DNA of 13,716 nt, from the NCBI GenBank assembly GCA_938010795.1, contig CALLVB010000075.1, positions 1-13,716 of the forward strand. The letters run 5' to 3'. A program made the translations under genes and the position numbers. The notes under the pieces are model-generated. The model saw only the letters and a program-made list of their open reading frames with translations, was not told where the DNA came from and did not search any database. The stretch is from Minisyncoccota bacterium (GTDB taxonomy: Bacteria; Patescibacteriota; Minisyncoccia; Phycocordibacterales; GCA-2747955). Below are positions 1-5,669 of the stretch, piece after piece. Position 1 is the first letter of the stretch. Each line of letters starts with the position of its first letter.

Positions 1-1100
1 AAAGGAATAAAAGTTAACGCCGCTCCATTCATACACCATCGTTGTCCTGTTGATGGTGTACCATCTTCATTAAACTGCGGCCCATCATTAAATACGTGTC
101 CGATATGATTATCTCCGTATTTTGATCGAACCTCTGTTCTTGCAATGATTAATTTTCGATCTGTCTTCGTAACAATAAATTCATTAGAGATTGGTTTGGT
201 AAATGATGGCCATCCTGTTCCTGAATCAAACTTATCTTTTGACGAATACAGTGGCTCACCCGACAAAATATCTACAAAGATCCCGTCTCGTTTTTCATCA
301 TCAAGATTTCCTGGAGTAAATGGACGCTCTGTTCCCTCTTTTTGGGTTACTCTGTATTCAAGCTCACTCAGTATACTTTTCAGTTCATCTTGTGTGGGTT
401 TTACGTACCCAGCCCATGGATTATCTCCTTGGCTTTCTGGAATTATGTCAAAGTCATCACGCTCTCCCCATACAGATGCAATATATTTGTCTCGCCCAGA
501 TGCTTTTCTGTATGCTTTATATCTCAGTGAGTTTTTCTTGTAGTAGTCCTGATGATAGTCTTCAGCGATCCAGAACTCAGCGTCCCGCTCAACAGCGGTA
601 ACAATTGGTTTTGGAAACACTTCACCATCTGTCAGCTCTTTGATTACCTTCCATGCAATTTGCTCTTCTTGATCGTTGCTGGGGTAAATGGCTGAGGTAT
701 ATGAATGTCCTCTATCATAGAACGAACCACCTTCGTCTGTGGGATCATGATGTCGGAAGAAGTACTCCACTAATTCCTGATACGAAATTGTATTTGGATC
801 ATATTGAACCTCCACAGCTTCTCTGTGATCTGCATGATTTTGATAACTTGGATTATCAGTTTCTCCTCCCATATACCCAGAGATTACTTCTTTAATTCCT
901 GCAAACTTCTCGAAGTCTGATTCCACACACCAGAAACATCCTCCAGCAAAATATGCGGTTTGGAGCCCTGGAGCAATAGTTCTCTCTGAAACTGTTGATG
1001 TTGCTCTCATATACGTATTAATTAAAACCCACCCTACAAACACCACAAATAGTAGTATGAATAATGACATGAATGGTTTTTGTATAAGTAAGTTTTTCAT
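1..1100 (-). CDS. msrAB: MsrA-MsrB fusion, membrane-anchored peptide methionine sulfoxide reductase (3' end cut by window edge)
   Basis: Bifunctional repair enzyme: MsrA reduces the S and MsrB the R epimer of methionine sulfoxide. An open frame runs from an ATG at 1100 off the left edge; 366 codons are visible. Residues about 10-28 form one hydrophobic segment after a short basic N-terminus, so the catalytic domains should lie outside the cytoplasm. The MsrA domain follows (about 48-205) with the GGCFWC motif, catalytic Cys55. The MsrB domain starts near 245, has GTGWPSF at 294-300 and catalytic Cys356 in RWCMNGAAL. These three Cys (55, 58, 356) are the only ones visible; the MsrB zinc CxxC pairs are absent, and Thr295 stands where many MsrBs have the recycling Cys. 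The frame stops at the edge just past the conserved C-terminal FIP, so only a few residues should be missing. Last gene of the redox operon, 24 bp after the redoxin. No Shine-Dalgarno is seen. Confidence 0.95.
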   Translation of the reverse strand, partial: MKNLLIQKPFMSLFILLFVVFVGWVLINTYMRATSTVSERTIAPGLQTAYFAGGCFWCVESDFEKFAGIKEVISGYMGGETDNPSYQNHADHREAVEVQYDPNTISYQELVEYFFRHHDPTDEGGSFYDRGHSYTSAIYPSNDQEEQIAWKVIKELTDGEVFPKPIVTAVERDAEFWIAEDYHQDYYKKNSLRYKAYRKASGRDKYIASVWGERDDFDIIPESQGDNPWAGYVKPTQDELKSILSELEYRVTQKEGTERPFTPGNLDDEKRDGIFVDILSGEPLYSSKDKFDSGTGWPSFTKPISNEFIVTKTDRKLIIARTEVRSKYGDNHIGHVFNDGPQFNEDGTPSTGQRWCMNGAALTFIP

Positions 1101-1124
1101 AGATTAATAATTAATTTGTAATTT

Positions 1125-1592
1125 CTATTTCGCGAGTAGTTCTGCAACCACATCGTCAATTTCTTGGTATTTACCTTCACCAAAATGTGTATATCGGATA
1201 TCTCCGTTCTTATCAATAATATACACCGCTGGCCAGAATCTATTCTTAAAGTTGTACCATGTGGCAAAATCATTGTCTTGTACAACTGGATAGGTAATAC
1301 CAAATTTCTCTACTTCACGCTTCACATTTTCTAAGTGATGTTCGTAGGCAAATTCAGGTGCGTGTATTCCAATGAGTACAAAGTCATCTGATTTGTATTT
1401 CTCCCATAGTCCCTTGTTGTGTTCAAGCGTCCTGATGCAATTAATACATGAGTATGTCCAAAAATCGATCAATACTACTTTGCCTTGCAGAGATTCGAGT
1501 GTGTCAATTGGTTCTGAGTTAATCCAGTTAGTCAGCCCTTTAAATTCTGGAGCTTTCTTTTTCATGGTAAGCAGTGATGATTCTTCCTCCAC
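1125..1592 (-). CDS. DipZ-type redoxin domain protein (thioredoxin-like, CINC active site)
   Basis: A thiol-disulfide oxidoreductase domain of 155 residues. The motif WTYSCINCIRT (Cys49 and Cys52) is the one known from the C-terminal redoxin domain of DipZ proteins, in which a CcdA-like membrane domain is fused to a thioredoxin-like domain; the FGITYPVVQDN and PAVYIIDKNG segments fit an AhpC/TSA-like fold. The proposed start is GTG at 1592; an ATG at 1565 (residue 10) is the alternative, but its nearest GGAGG is about 20 bases away. Upstream, the frame is open back to the TGA of ccdA (1605-1607) and continues in frame with ccdA beyond it. The intervening codons read REDE, matching the acidic linker on both sides. 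The protein has no signal peptide or membrane segment, so on its own it would stay cytoplasmic, unlike the redoxin domain of an intact DipZ. It may be a domain severed by a recent stop, or made by readthrough or reinitiation. Confidence 0.88.
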   Translation of the reverse strand: MEEESSLLTMKKKAPEFKGLTNWINSEPIDTLESLQGKVVLIDFWTYSCINCIRTLEHNKGLWEKYKSDDFVLIGIHAPEFAYEHHLENVKREVEKFGITYPVVQDNDFATWYNFKNRFWPAVYIIDKNGDIRYTHFGEGKYQEIDDVVAELLAK

Positions 1593-1604
1593 CTCATCTT
1601 CTCT

Positions 1605-1607
1605 TCA
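1605..1607 (-). other. Single in-frame TGA between ccdA and redoxin
   Basis: The codons around it read CAG TGA AGA GAA GAT GAG GTG on the minus strand. The frame is open on both sides, and the acidic residues on either side (QEDEQ, then REDE and VEEES) look like one continuous linker. Elsewhere in the window TGA acts as a true stop, at the end of the RelE-type toxin. Confidence 0.9.
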
Positions 1608-2381
1608 CTGCTCATCCTCTTGTGAAACTGGACCTTCTAATTCTTTGAGTTTTTCATCAACAAGACCTTGTTCAAAGTTTGAAATATTAAACCCAGAGTC
1701 AAGAATTGCGACCTCAATCTTTTTATCAATTCCCGTCAGGATCCCTATTGCAACGAGCAAGAATAATATTCCCAGTCCCTTTTTGAACTTCCCTTTAGGG
1801 TCAGAGGCGATATTGAGTTTTCCCAGTGCCTTTTGTCCTGCAAATGCAACCACAAACATAACAAGTGATAATCCTAGTGCATAGACAATAAGGTTTAACA
1901 TCCCAATCCAAAAACTTTGCGGTAATACGGTTCCTAGAATCAAGAAGTATGTTGGTGAGCATGAGGCAAATACTGGACCGAGTGCTGCTCCCATCAGGAT
2001 CATTGGTACGTACCCTTCTTTTTTACTCTGATTAAACAGAGCTTTTTCACTTGCGTGTTTGAGGGAAAATTTCTTAGGTGTACATTTCTGCATTACCTTT
2101 GCCCAGGTAACTGGAAACAACAATGATATTGCAAAGAGTAAAATGATTCCTCCTGAGAAATATGTCCAAAATGCTTGTGGGATATCAATGAATACAGTTG
2201 ATGCTTTGAGCACCAATGTAAACAATACAATCGATACGGCGAGCGAGAGTGTGATAATCACCGGCCTAACCACTCTATTGTCTTGAACCGAACCACCAAT
2301 AATTACTGGCAGCAGGGGCAAAATACATGGAGCAAGGACCGTAAGGACACCCGCGATAAATGATAATAATAAGAATTCCAT
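1605..2381 (-). CDS. ccdA: CcdA/DsbD-type transmembrane electron transporter
   Basis: Membrane protein of 258 residues that moves reducing equivalents from cytoplasmic thioredoxin to partners outside the membrane. The sequence shows about six hydrophobic segments and the two family cysteines: one in APCILPLLPVIIGG near the N-terminus, the other in GPVFASCSPTYF in the middle, each next to Pro and helix-breaking residues as in CcdA. The C-terminal tail after the last helix is acidic and ends QEDEQ at a TGA. It starts 11 bp after the anchored thioredoxin and is followed in the same frame by a DipZ-type redoxin, so the pair together has the domain order of a DipZ protein. In this context the likely acceptors are the neighbouring thioredoxin, the redoxin and finally MsrAB. 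Cytochrome c maturation is a known alternative role of the family, but no cytochrome gene is present here. Confidence 0.92.
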   Translation of the reverse strand: MEFLLLSFIAGVLTVLAPCILPLLPVIIGGSVQDNRVVRPVIITLSLAVSIVLFTLVLKASTVFIDIPQAFWTYFSGGIILLFAISLLFPVTWAKVMQKCTPKKFSLKHASEKALFNQSKKEGYVPMILMGAALGPVFASCSPTYFLILGTVLPQSFWIGMLNLIVYALGLSLVMFVVAFAGQKALGKLNIASDPKGKFKKGLGILFLLVAIGILTGIDKKIEVAILDSGFNISNFEQGLVDEKLKELEGPVSQEDEQ

Positions 2382-2392
2382 AGTTGGTTATA

Positions 2393-3070
2393 TTATTGTA
2401 CCTTTGCAACTACTGAACTGAGAGTGTTTCCACCTCGCCACTTAGTAATCAGTTCTCCGTTTGCATTAACCTGTACCAATGTGTGTTGTGTTGTTACACC
2501 ATACTTCTTCTTAAGATCAGTTTCTGAATCGTAATTTGCATCAAGAATAGTAAGTCCTGCAGGAATTGCTGTTAGATCTGAATTAATATCAGACTTAAGT
2601 GCTCTACATGATGGACACCAGTCAGCAAAGAATCCGATCACCACATCCCCATTTGCTTGTGCAACCTTGCTAGCTGAATATGTTGTAAATGTTCCTGACG
2701 CCTGAGCTACTGGCTCTTCTTTGATCATAACGTCCTCTTTTTTCTCCATCACGTCGTCCGTCTTTTCCATTACTTCACCATCTTCTTTTTCCATCACCTC
2801 CTCCTCTTTAATCATAACGTCCTCTTTTTCCATTTTCTCCATTGAGTCTCCTTCATGTTTTTCCATTACTCCCTCCTCTTCTTTCTTCATCATGACCTCT
2901 TCATCCTCTTTCTTTTCCATTAACTCTTGTTCTAATTGCTCAACAAGCTTATCTTCTTCTGATTGAGTTATTTCTTCTGTCTCTGTCTTATCCTCTTGTC
3001 CAGACAAGAAATACCACCCTCCTCCAACAATTACTACTAGTGCGACAATTATTCCGATTACATTATTCAT
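2393..3070 (-). CDS. Membrane-anchored thioredoxin with Met-rich acidic repeat linker
   Basis: Thioredoxin-like protein of 225 residues. Residues about 4-23 form a single membrane anchor. Residues about 28-120 are a highly charged, coil-like linker of Glu, Lys, Asp and Met with recurring VMEK- and VMIKEE-type units. It contains 11 Met within roughly 70 residues. The thioredoxin fold starts near 122 and has ADWCPSCRAL with Cys152 and Cys155. Where thioredoxins usually have the cis-Pro before Thr, this protein reads TTQHTLVQV with His196. The domain should face outside the membrane, the linker holding it away from the surface. It is the first gene of the redox operon, 11 bp before ccdA, so it is a likely acceptor of CcdA electrons and donor to MsrAB; the Met-rich linker may itself be oxidised. 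The linker's DNA is repetitive: two near-identical stretches lie 87 bp apart (around 2723 and 2810). Confidence 0.9.
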   Translation of the reverse strand: MNNVIGIIVALVVIVGGGWYFLSGQEDKTETEEITQSEEDKLVEQLEQELMEKKEDEEVMMKKEEEGVMEKHEGDSMEKMEKEDVMIKEEEVMEKEDGEVMEKTDDVMEKKEDVMIKEEPVAQASGTFTTYSASKVAQANGDVVIGFFADWCPSCRALKSDINSDLTAIPAGLTILDANYDSETDLKKKYGVTTQHTLVQVNANGELITKWRGGNTLSSVVAKVQ

Positions 3071-3088
3071 ACGTAAATTTTTATTTAA

Positions 3089-3123
3089 TAAAATACCTCC
3101 TGAGTCTATCAGGAGGTATTTTA
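3089..3123 (-). terminator. Hairpin terminator after the XRE/DUF2178 pair
   Basis: A perfect 15-bp inverted repeat (3089-3103 with 3109-3123) around the 5-base loop GTCTA. The minus-strand 3' arm runs into TATTTTATTAAAT, a modest U-rich tail; on the plus strand the tail is TTTTAAAT. It lies between the stop of the DUF2178-like gene and the start of the redox operon, so the minus strand is its natural direction. Confidence 0.7.
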
Positions 3124-3131
3124 AATGTCAA
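3103..3131 (-). promoter_or_regulatory. Promoter of the redox operon, overlapping a terminator hairpin
   Basis: On the minus strand there is a perfect TTGACA (3131-3126), a 17-base spacer, then TAGACT (3108-3103), matching 4 of 6 bases of the -10 consensus. The -10 is the loop of the hairpin at 3089-3123. Transcription would start near 3098-3096 and give a leader of about 26-28 bases before the ATG at 3070. Confidence 0.6.
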
Positions 3132-3159
3132 GTATACTTTACATTTTAACAAACTGTGT

Positions 3160-3516
3160 TTACTGTTTATTATCGAGATAAATTCGTACCGCAAGTCTGG
3201 TTACGAGCATTACAATAAGTGCAATAAACAACCAACTATCTACCTTGTGCACAGTTAATGTTTGCACTGCAATACCTACTAGTAGTGCAACAGCACCAAC
3301 GACATAGCCAGATTCCGCTGCCATGGTGTGATGGTTTTGTTCTCGCTCATCTCTGTCCGTTCGTTTTAAAATACTAAAGATAAATACCAGGAACATAATT
3401 ACCACAACGATATAACATGCGACATATGCCATGGGCGCCAGTGATGCATAGAATAAGCCAATTGAAATGACTAATACTACTAAGGCAATTAATTCTTTTA
3501 AAATAGTTGGGTTCAT
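3160..3516 (-). CDS. DUF2178-like four-helix membrane protein
   Basis: Integral membrane protein of 118 residues with four hydrophobic segments (about 7-27, 30-50, 70-88 and 93-112). Between helices 2 and 3 is a short charged loop, LKRTDRDEREQ, the recurrent DERE-type loop of DUF2178 proteins, followed by AAESGYVVGAVALL. It starts 9 bp after the stop of an XRE-family regulator. Membrane proteins of this family are often paired with a small HTH regulator, and the function is unknown. The gene probably shares the regulator's promoter and ends at the hairpin at 3089-3123. Assignment to DUF2178 rests on the loop motif and the partner, so it is moderately sure; a four-helix membrane protein is certain. 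Confidence 0.75.
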   Translation of the reverse strand: MNPTILKELIALVVLVISIGLFYASLAPMAYVACYIVVVIMFLVFIFSILKRTDRDEREQNHHTMAAESGYVVGAVALLVGIAVQTLTVHKVDSWLFIALIVMLVTRLAVRIYLDNKQ

Positions 3517-3525
3517 AGTGGTGAT

Positions 3526-3741
3526 TTATTTCTTCTTATTAATACCAAAGATATCTTCGACTGGTTGTCCAATGTATTTTGCAAGCTTTAAAGCAAGCAA
3601 CACAGATGGTGTATAGTTTCCTTTTTCAATTGCAATAATTGTTTGCCTTGTTACTCCAACAGCCTCTGCAAGATCTTGCTGTGTAATACCTTTGTCTTTT
3701 CGTACTGATTTAACGCACGATACAATTTCTTCTTTACTCAT
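3526..3741 (-). CDS. XRE-family HTH transcriptional regulator
   Basis: A compact DNA-binding protein of 71 residues, almost all one Cro/CI-type helix-turn-helix domain. The recognition region reads GITQQDLAEAVGVTRQTIIAIEKG, shown here only to define the HTH, and is followed by TPSVLLALKLAKYI and the VEDIF ending typical of this small group. The ATG at 3741 is preferred over the upstream in-frame ATG at 3759, because the upstream codon overlaps the -10 hexamer TATACT (3756-3751). That would make the mRNA nearly leaderless. It is followed after 9 bp by the DUF2178-like membrane protein, which it may regulate or respond to. Upstream is the terminator of the toxin-antitoxin pair. Confidence 0.9.
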   Translation of the reverse strand: MSKEEIVSCVKSVRKDKGITQQDLAEAVGVTRQTIIAIEKGNYTPSVLLALKLAKYIGQPVEDIFGINKKK

Positions 3742-3750
3742 GTAAAGACA

Positions 3751-3779
3751 AGTATACATAGTTTATGTGCGTGAGGCAA
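3751..3779 (-). promoter_or_regulatory. Promoter of the XRE/DUF2178 pair
   Basis: Minus strand: TTGCCT (3779-3774, 4 of 6 matches), a 17-base spacer, then TATACT (3756-3751, 5 of 6). The -35 lies inside the 3' arm of the preceding terminator hairpin. The start codon ATG at 3741 comes 9 bases after the -10, so the leader would be zero to three bases. Confidence 0.65.
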
Positions 3780-3818
3780 GAAAAAATGCAGCTTACGGCT
3801 GCGCTTTTTCTTGCCTCA
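3772..3818 (-). terminator. Intrinsic terminator after the toxin gene
   Basis: A 14-bp perfect outer stem (3772-3785 with 3805-3818) and a 5-bp inner stem (3788-3792 with 3798-3802) are separated by two mismatches, with the loop TTACG. The A-run and T-run in the arms make it look active in both directions. It follows the TGA stop of the toxin (3825) by 6 bp. Confidence 0.7.
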
Positions 3819-3824
3819 ATGAAA

Positions 3825-4106
3825 TCATCCCACCCGCTTATTCATCTCTTCATAAATATTTTCTCTATGTCTGATTCCCACAACAAGACACGTTTTCTTT
3901 TTTTCATTAAATGAGAAGATCACTCGGTATTTACCCACTCTCATCTTTCGATATCCGGCAAGTGGGCGCCTCAAGGAAAGCGAATAGAGGGCTGGATCAA
4001 CCATGAGTTTGTTTTCGATTCCAGTCTTTATTTTTTTCTTATCTGTCTTAGATATCTTTCTTAAGTCCGCATCAATAACCACTCCCAAATAGTTAATTTT
4101 GTACAT
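3825..4106 (-). CDS. RelE/ParE-type toxin of a type II toxin-antitoxin pair
   Basis: A basic protein of 93 residues with the typical small RelE/ParE fold. LRRPLAGYRKMRVGKYRVIF is the family core with the conserved L-x-G-Y-R-x-R-x-G-x-Y-R-V pattern, and VVGIRHRENIYE is the final strand with the HR residues seen in RelE-type enzymes. Family members inhibit growth, either by cutting mRNA at the ribosome (RelE) or by poisoning gyrase (ParE); the sequence alone does not decide which. The start ATG at 4106 lies one base after the antitoxin stop TAG, so the two are translationally coupled. The stop is TGA, and a strong terminator follows immediately, which supports TGA being a real stop codon in this genome. 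Confidence 0.88.
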   Translation of the reverse strand: MYKINYLGVVIDADLRKISKTDKKKIKTGIENKLMVDPALYSLSLRRPLAGYRKMRVGKYRVIFSFNEKKKTCLVVGIRHRENIYEEMNKRVG

Positions 4107-4107
4107 A

Positions 4108-4338
4108 CTAATTCCAATCTACTTGATCATGACCGATAGTATTCTGCTTACCCTTAGTGACTCGAGATACAATCAGTTTTTCAATGTTGTAATCCTCTTC
4201 AATCTCCAGAGCTAATTCTAATAGTTCCCGTGCTTTTGTTGCTGCGGGTTTTTTCTCTCGCTCTGAGATAACATTCAAAAACTCTCGTGTCTCGTCAGAC
4301 AAACTAATATTTAATCTTTTTTTTAGTGCGATACTCAT
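4108..4338 (-). CDS. Ribbon-helix-helix-like antitoxin
   Basis: A small protein of 76 residues from ATG 4338. The N-terminal segment KKRLNISLSDETREFLN has the strand-then-helix pattern of ribbon-helix-helix DNA-binding antitoxins, followed by the helix AATKARELLELALEIEED and a C-terminal tail (INTIGHDQVDWN-like) suited to binding the toxin. A longer frame starting with TTG at 4374 is possible, but that codon coincides with the -35 element, so ATG 4338 is chosen. The first gene of the pair, it is one base before the toxin. A 9-base inverted repeat overlapping the -10 is a candidate operator for autorepression, the usual control of such pairs. Confidence 0.82.
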   Translation of the reverse strand: MSIALKKRLNISLSDETREFLNVISEREKKPAATKARELLELALEIEEDYNIEKLIVSRVTKGKQNTIGHDQVDWN

Positions 4339-4343
4339 AGTAA

Positions 4344-4374
4344 ATACTGTATCATTTTTGTCGCACCTCTGCAA
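4344..4374 (-). promoter_or_regulatory. Promoter and candidate operator of the toxin-antitoxin pair
   Basis: Minus strand: TTGCAG (4374-4369), a 17-base spacer, then TACAGT (4351-4346, 4 of 6). The start ATG follows after 7 bases, implying a leaderless mRNA. ATACTGTAT (plus strand, 4344-4352) is a perfect inverted repeat about its centre base and covers the -10, a fitting site for antitoxin binding. Confidence 0.5.
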
Positions 4375-4383
4375 TTTCTAGTT

Positions 4384-4773
4384 TTACTTTCTTCTAAAGA
4401 GCTCCCATGCGCGATACACCCACTCTGTAATCTGCTCTCTGTTTTCTAATAGTTCTTCTGGAATATGCCAATACGGCATTGCCGTTGGACCTCTTGTTTT
4501 GTGTCCTGTATATATAAATTGTTTTGCCCCATGATCTTCTAATTCTTGTGCAAAAACTTCTGTAGCTTTGAGAAAAAATCCTTCCAATCCTTTATCATCA
4601 TCCATGTATGCTCCGAAAATAACATCTTCTAAATAAAATCCATACCCACCAAAAAGCCTTTTAGTATGTACGCCAGTGATATCTGCCAATACGTCATAAA
4701 GGATATAGTCCCTGAGTTGACCTGATTTTGATTGATCAAAATAGAAATGCTCTTGTGGTGCCTTTTTATCCAT
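4384..4773 (-). CDS. TfoX/Sxy N-terminal domain protein
   Basis: A 129-residue protein matching the TfoX N-terminal domain. After a 25-residue lead it has VHTKRLFGGYGFYLEDVIFGAYM in the middle (the hallmark R-x-F-G-G-x-G-x-Y of the family, then the strand with the conserved small residues) and the late motif MPYWHIPEELLENREQITEWV, equivalent to the M-x-Y-x-x-P-E-E-x-L-E ending. Sxy/TfoX promotes competence gene expression in gamma-proteobacteria, but stand-alone N-domain proteins occur widely without a proven role, so none is claimed. It starts one base after the stop of the DUF4377 protein (TAATATG junction), so it is translationally coupled to that gene. It contains no cysteine-based metal site. 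Confidence 0.82.
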   Translation of the reverse strand: MDKKAPQEHFYFDQSKSGQLRDYILYDVLADITGVHTKRLFGGYGFYLEDVIFGAYMDDDKGLEGFFLKATEVFAQELEDHGAKQFIYTGHKTRGPTAMPYWHIPEELLENREQITEWVYRAWELFRRK

Positions 4774-4774
4774 A

Positions 4775-5632
4775 TTACTGAAGGGTTGGAGGATTCTCCA
4801 AACACTGTGTTACCTCTGGTGTCATAGTCCATCCACATTGCCCATCAGATTGTTCTCGACATTCTGAAAACTGGTAACACGCATACTCTTCTCTAAATTC
4901 ACAGGTGCTAATTCCTCCTCCTGCTTCTTGTTCTTCTTTCGAAATACACAGGTGTGAACTACACCCAGCAACTACACAATTATTTACTTGTTCAACAGAC
5001 ACTTTTGAGAGCACTTCGACAAGCTCATATGCATATAGACCTGCGTCAGCTGGGACTTGGGCTGGATCAGTTGTTCCCCATCTAAGTGTCCTACTTACCT
5101 TAATGGTCTGTCTGTACCCCTCTTCATGTTCGAAACCTGTAATATCATTATAAAAATTAGCTCCATCTACCACCAAACACTCCTGCGACACCAATCCTTG
5201 GCAGGTAACTTTTTCTGGACCAACCTCAAGAGTCAATTCAATTGCGTCACCTGGGATAGCTATTGCATCTTTAATCTGCTCCATAAATGTTTCTCCATTA
5301 AAGACACATTGTCTAGGATAAGACTCTAGTATGGTACCTGTTACATCAATACAAGAGAAGAAATCTGTCACTACAGGACCAACCTGCTCTTTGACTAGAG
5401 GTGCTGGTATTGCTCGAGTAGACGTAGTGGCTGAAGTAGTTGCTGTAGTCGTAGACGTAGTTGTTGCTACTTCTTTTGAAACTATTGTTTGTGTCCCTAC
5501 GGTTTGTGTAACTGACTTGTCTGTAAGCGTCTCAACGAGCGGTCTAAAGTCGCTTGCACCTAAAATAATGTATGCAGCAATCGCAGTAACCACGACCAGA
5601 ACAAGAAACGGAATGATTTGTTTTTTCTCCAT
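4775..5632 (-). CDS. Secreted or membrane-anchored protein with DUF4377 and an eight-cysteine cluster
   Basis: A 285-residue envelope protein of unknown function. Residues about 5-25 form an N-terminal hydrophobic segment with no lipobox Cys, so a signal anchor is likely. A Thr/Ser/Ala-rich linker covers about 57-72. A short cysteine module follows (SCIDVTGTILESYPRQC, then NGETFMEQI), then a DUF4377-like domain with EVGPEKVTCQGLVSQECLVV and FYNDITGFEHEEGYRQTIKV. The C-terminus carries eight Cys in a compact pattern: NNC, AGC, HLC, STC, YAC, SEC, GQC and TQC, with CGWT near the end. This is the arrangement described as an eight-cysteine-cluster domain. Twelve Cys in an extracytoplasmic protein suggest disulfides. 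It is the first gene of a two-gene unit with the TfoX-domain protein. The start ATG 5632 lies 8 bases after TATAAC. Confidence 0.82.
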   Translation of the reverse strand: MEKKQIIPFLVLVVVTAIAAYIILGASDFRPLVETLTDKSVTQTVGTQTIVSKEVATTTSTTTATTSATTSTRAIPAPLVKEQVGPVVTDFFSCIDVTGTILESYPRQCVFNGETFMEQIKDAIAIPGDAIELTLEVGPEKVTCQGLVSQECLVVDGANFYNDITGFEHEEGYRQTIKVSRTLRWGTTDPAQVPADAGLYAYELVEVLSKVSVEQVNNCVVAGCSSHLCISKEEQEAGGGISTCEFREEYACYQFSECREQSDGQCGWTMTPEVTQCLENPPTLQ

Positions 5633-5640
5633 ATATATGA

Positions 5641-5646
5641 GTTATA
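5641..5646 (-). promoter_or_regulatory. -10 element of the DUF4377/eight-Cys gene
   Basis: Minus strand TATAAC (5 of 6), ending 8 bases before the ATG at 5632, which implies a leaderless transcript. No good -35 is seen; GCAAGC lies at 17 bases. Confidence 0.45.
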
Positions 5647-5653
5647 CCCTCTA

Positions 5654-5662
5654 TGGTATCAT
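5654..5662 (+). promoter_or_regulatory. Extended -10 of the ABC exporter operon
   Basis: TGGTATCAT has the TGn extension plus TATCAT (5657-5662, 5 of 6), and the ATG at 5670 follows after 7 bases, again implying a leaderless mRNA. It sits in the arms CTATG/CATAG (5651-5664). The two divergent genes share only a 37-bp gap. Confidence 0.5.
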
Positions 5663-5669
5663 AGCTTGC

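Noticed and set aside
145..601. Plus-strand open frames at 145-601 and 653-895
   Set aside because: They are antisense to the msrAB coding sequence, whose protein family is certain.
1605..1607. Alternative genetic code with UGA as glycine (as in Gracilibacteria or Absconditabacteria)
   Set aside because: The toxin gene ends in TGA right before a terminator, and all other frames are full length without internal TGA. A selenocysteine is also unlikely because the TGA is in a linker, not an active site.
2721..2966. Plus-strand Ser/Phe/Ile-rich frame of 81 codons
   Set aside because: It is the mirror of the Met/Glu-rich repeat linker of the anchored thioredoxin; composition follows from the repeat.
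4339..4374. TTG start giving a 12-residue longer antitoxin
   Set aside because: The TTG coincides with the -35 element; the ATG at 4338 fits the promoter and family.
5331..5669. Upstream extension of the ABC ATPase frame
   Set aside because: It overlaps the divergent DUF4377 gene, is of low complexity, and the ATPase family begins at MIEITNITKTY.
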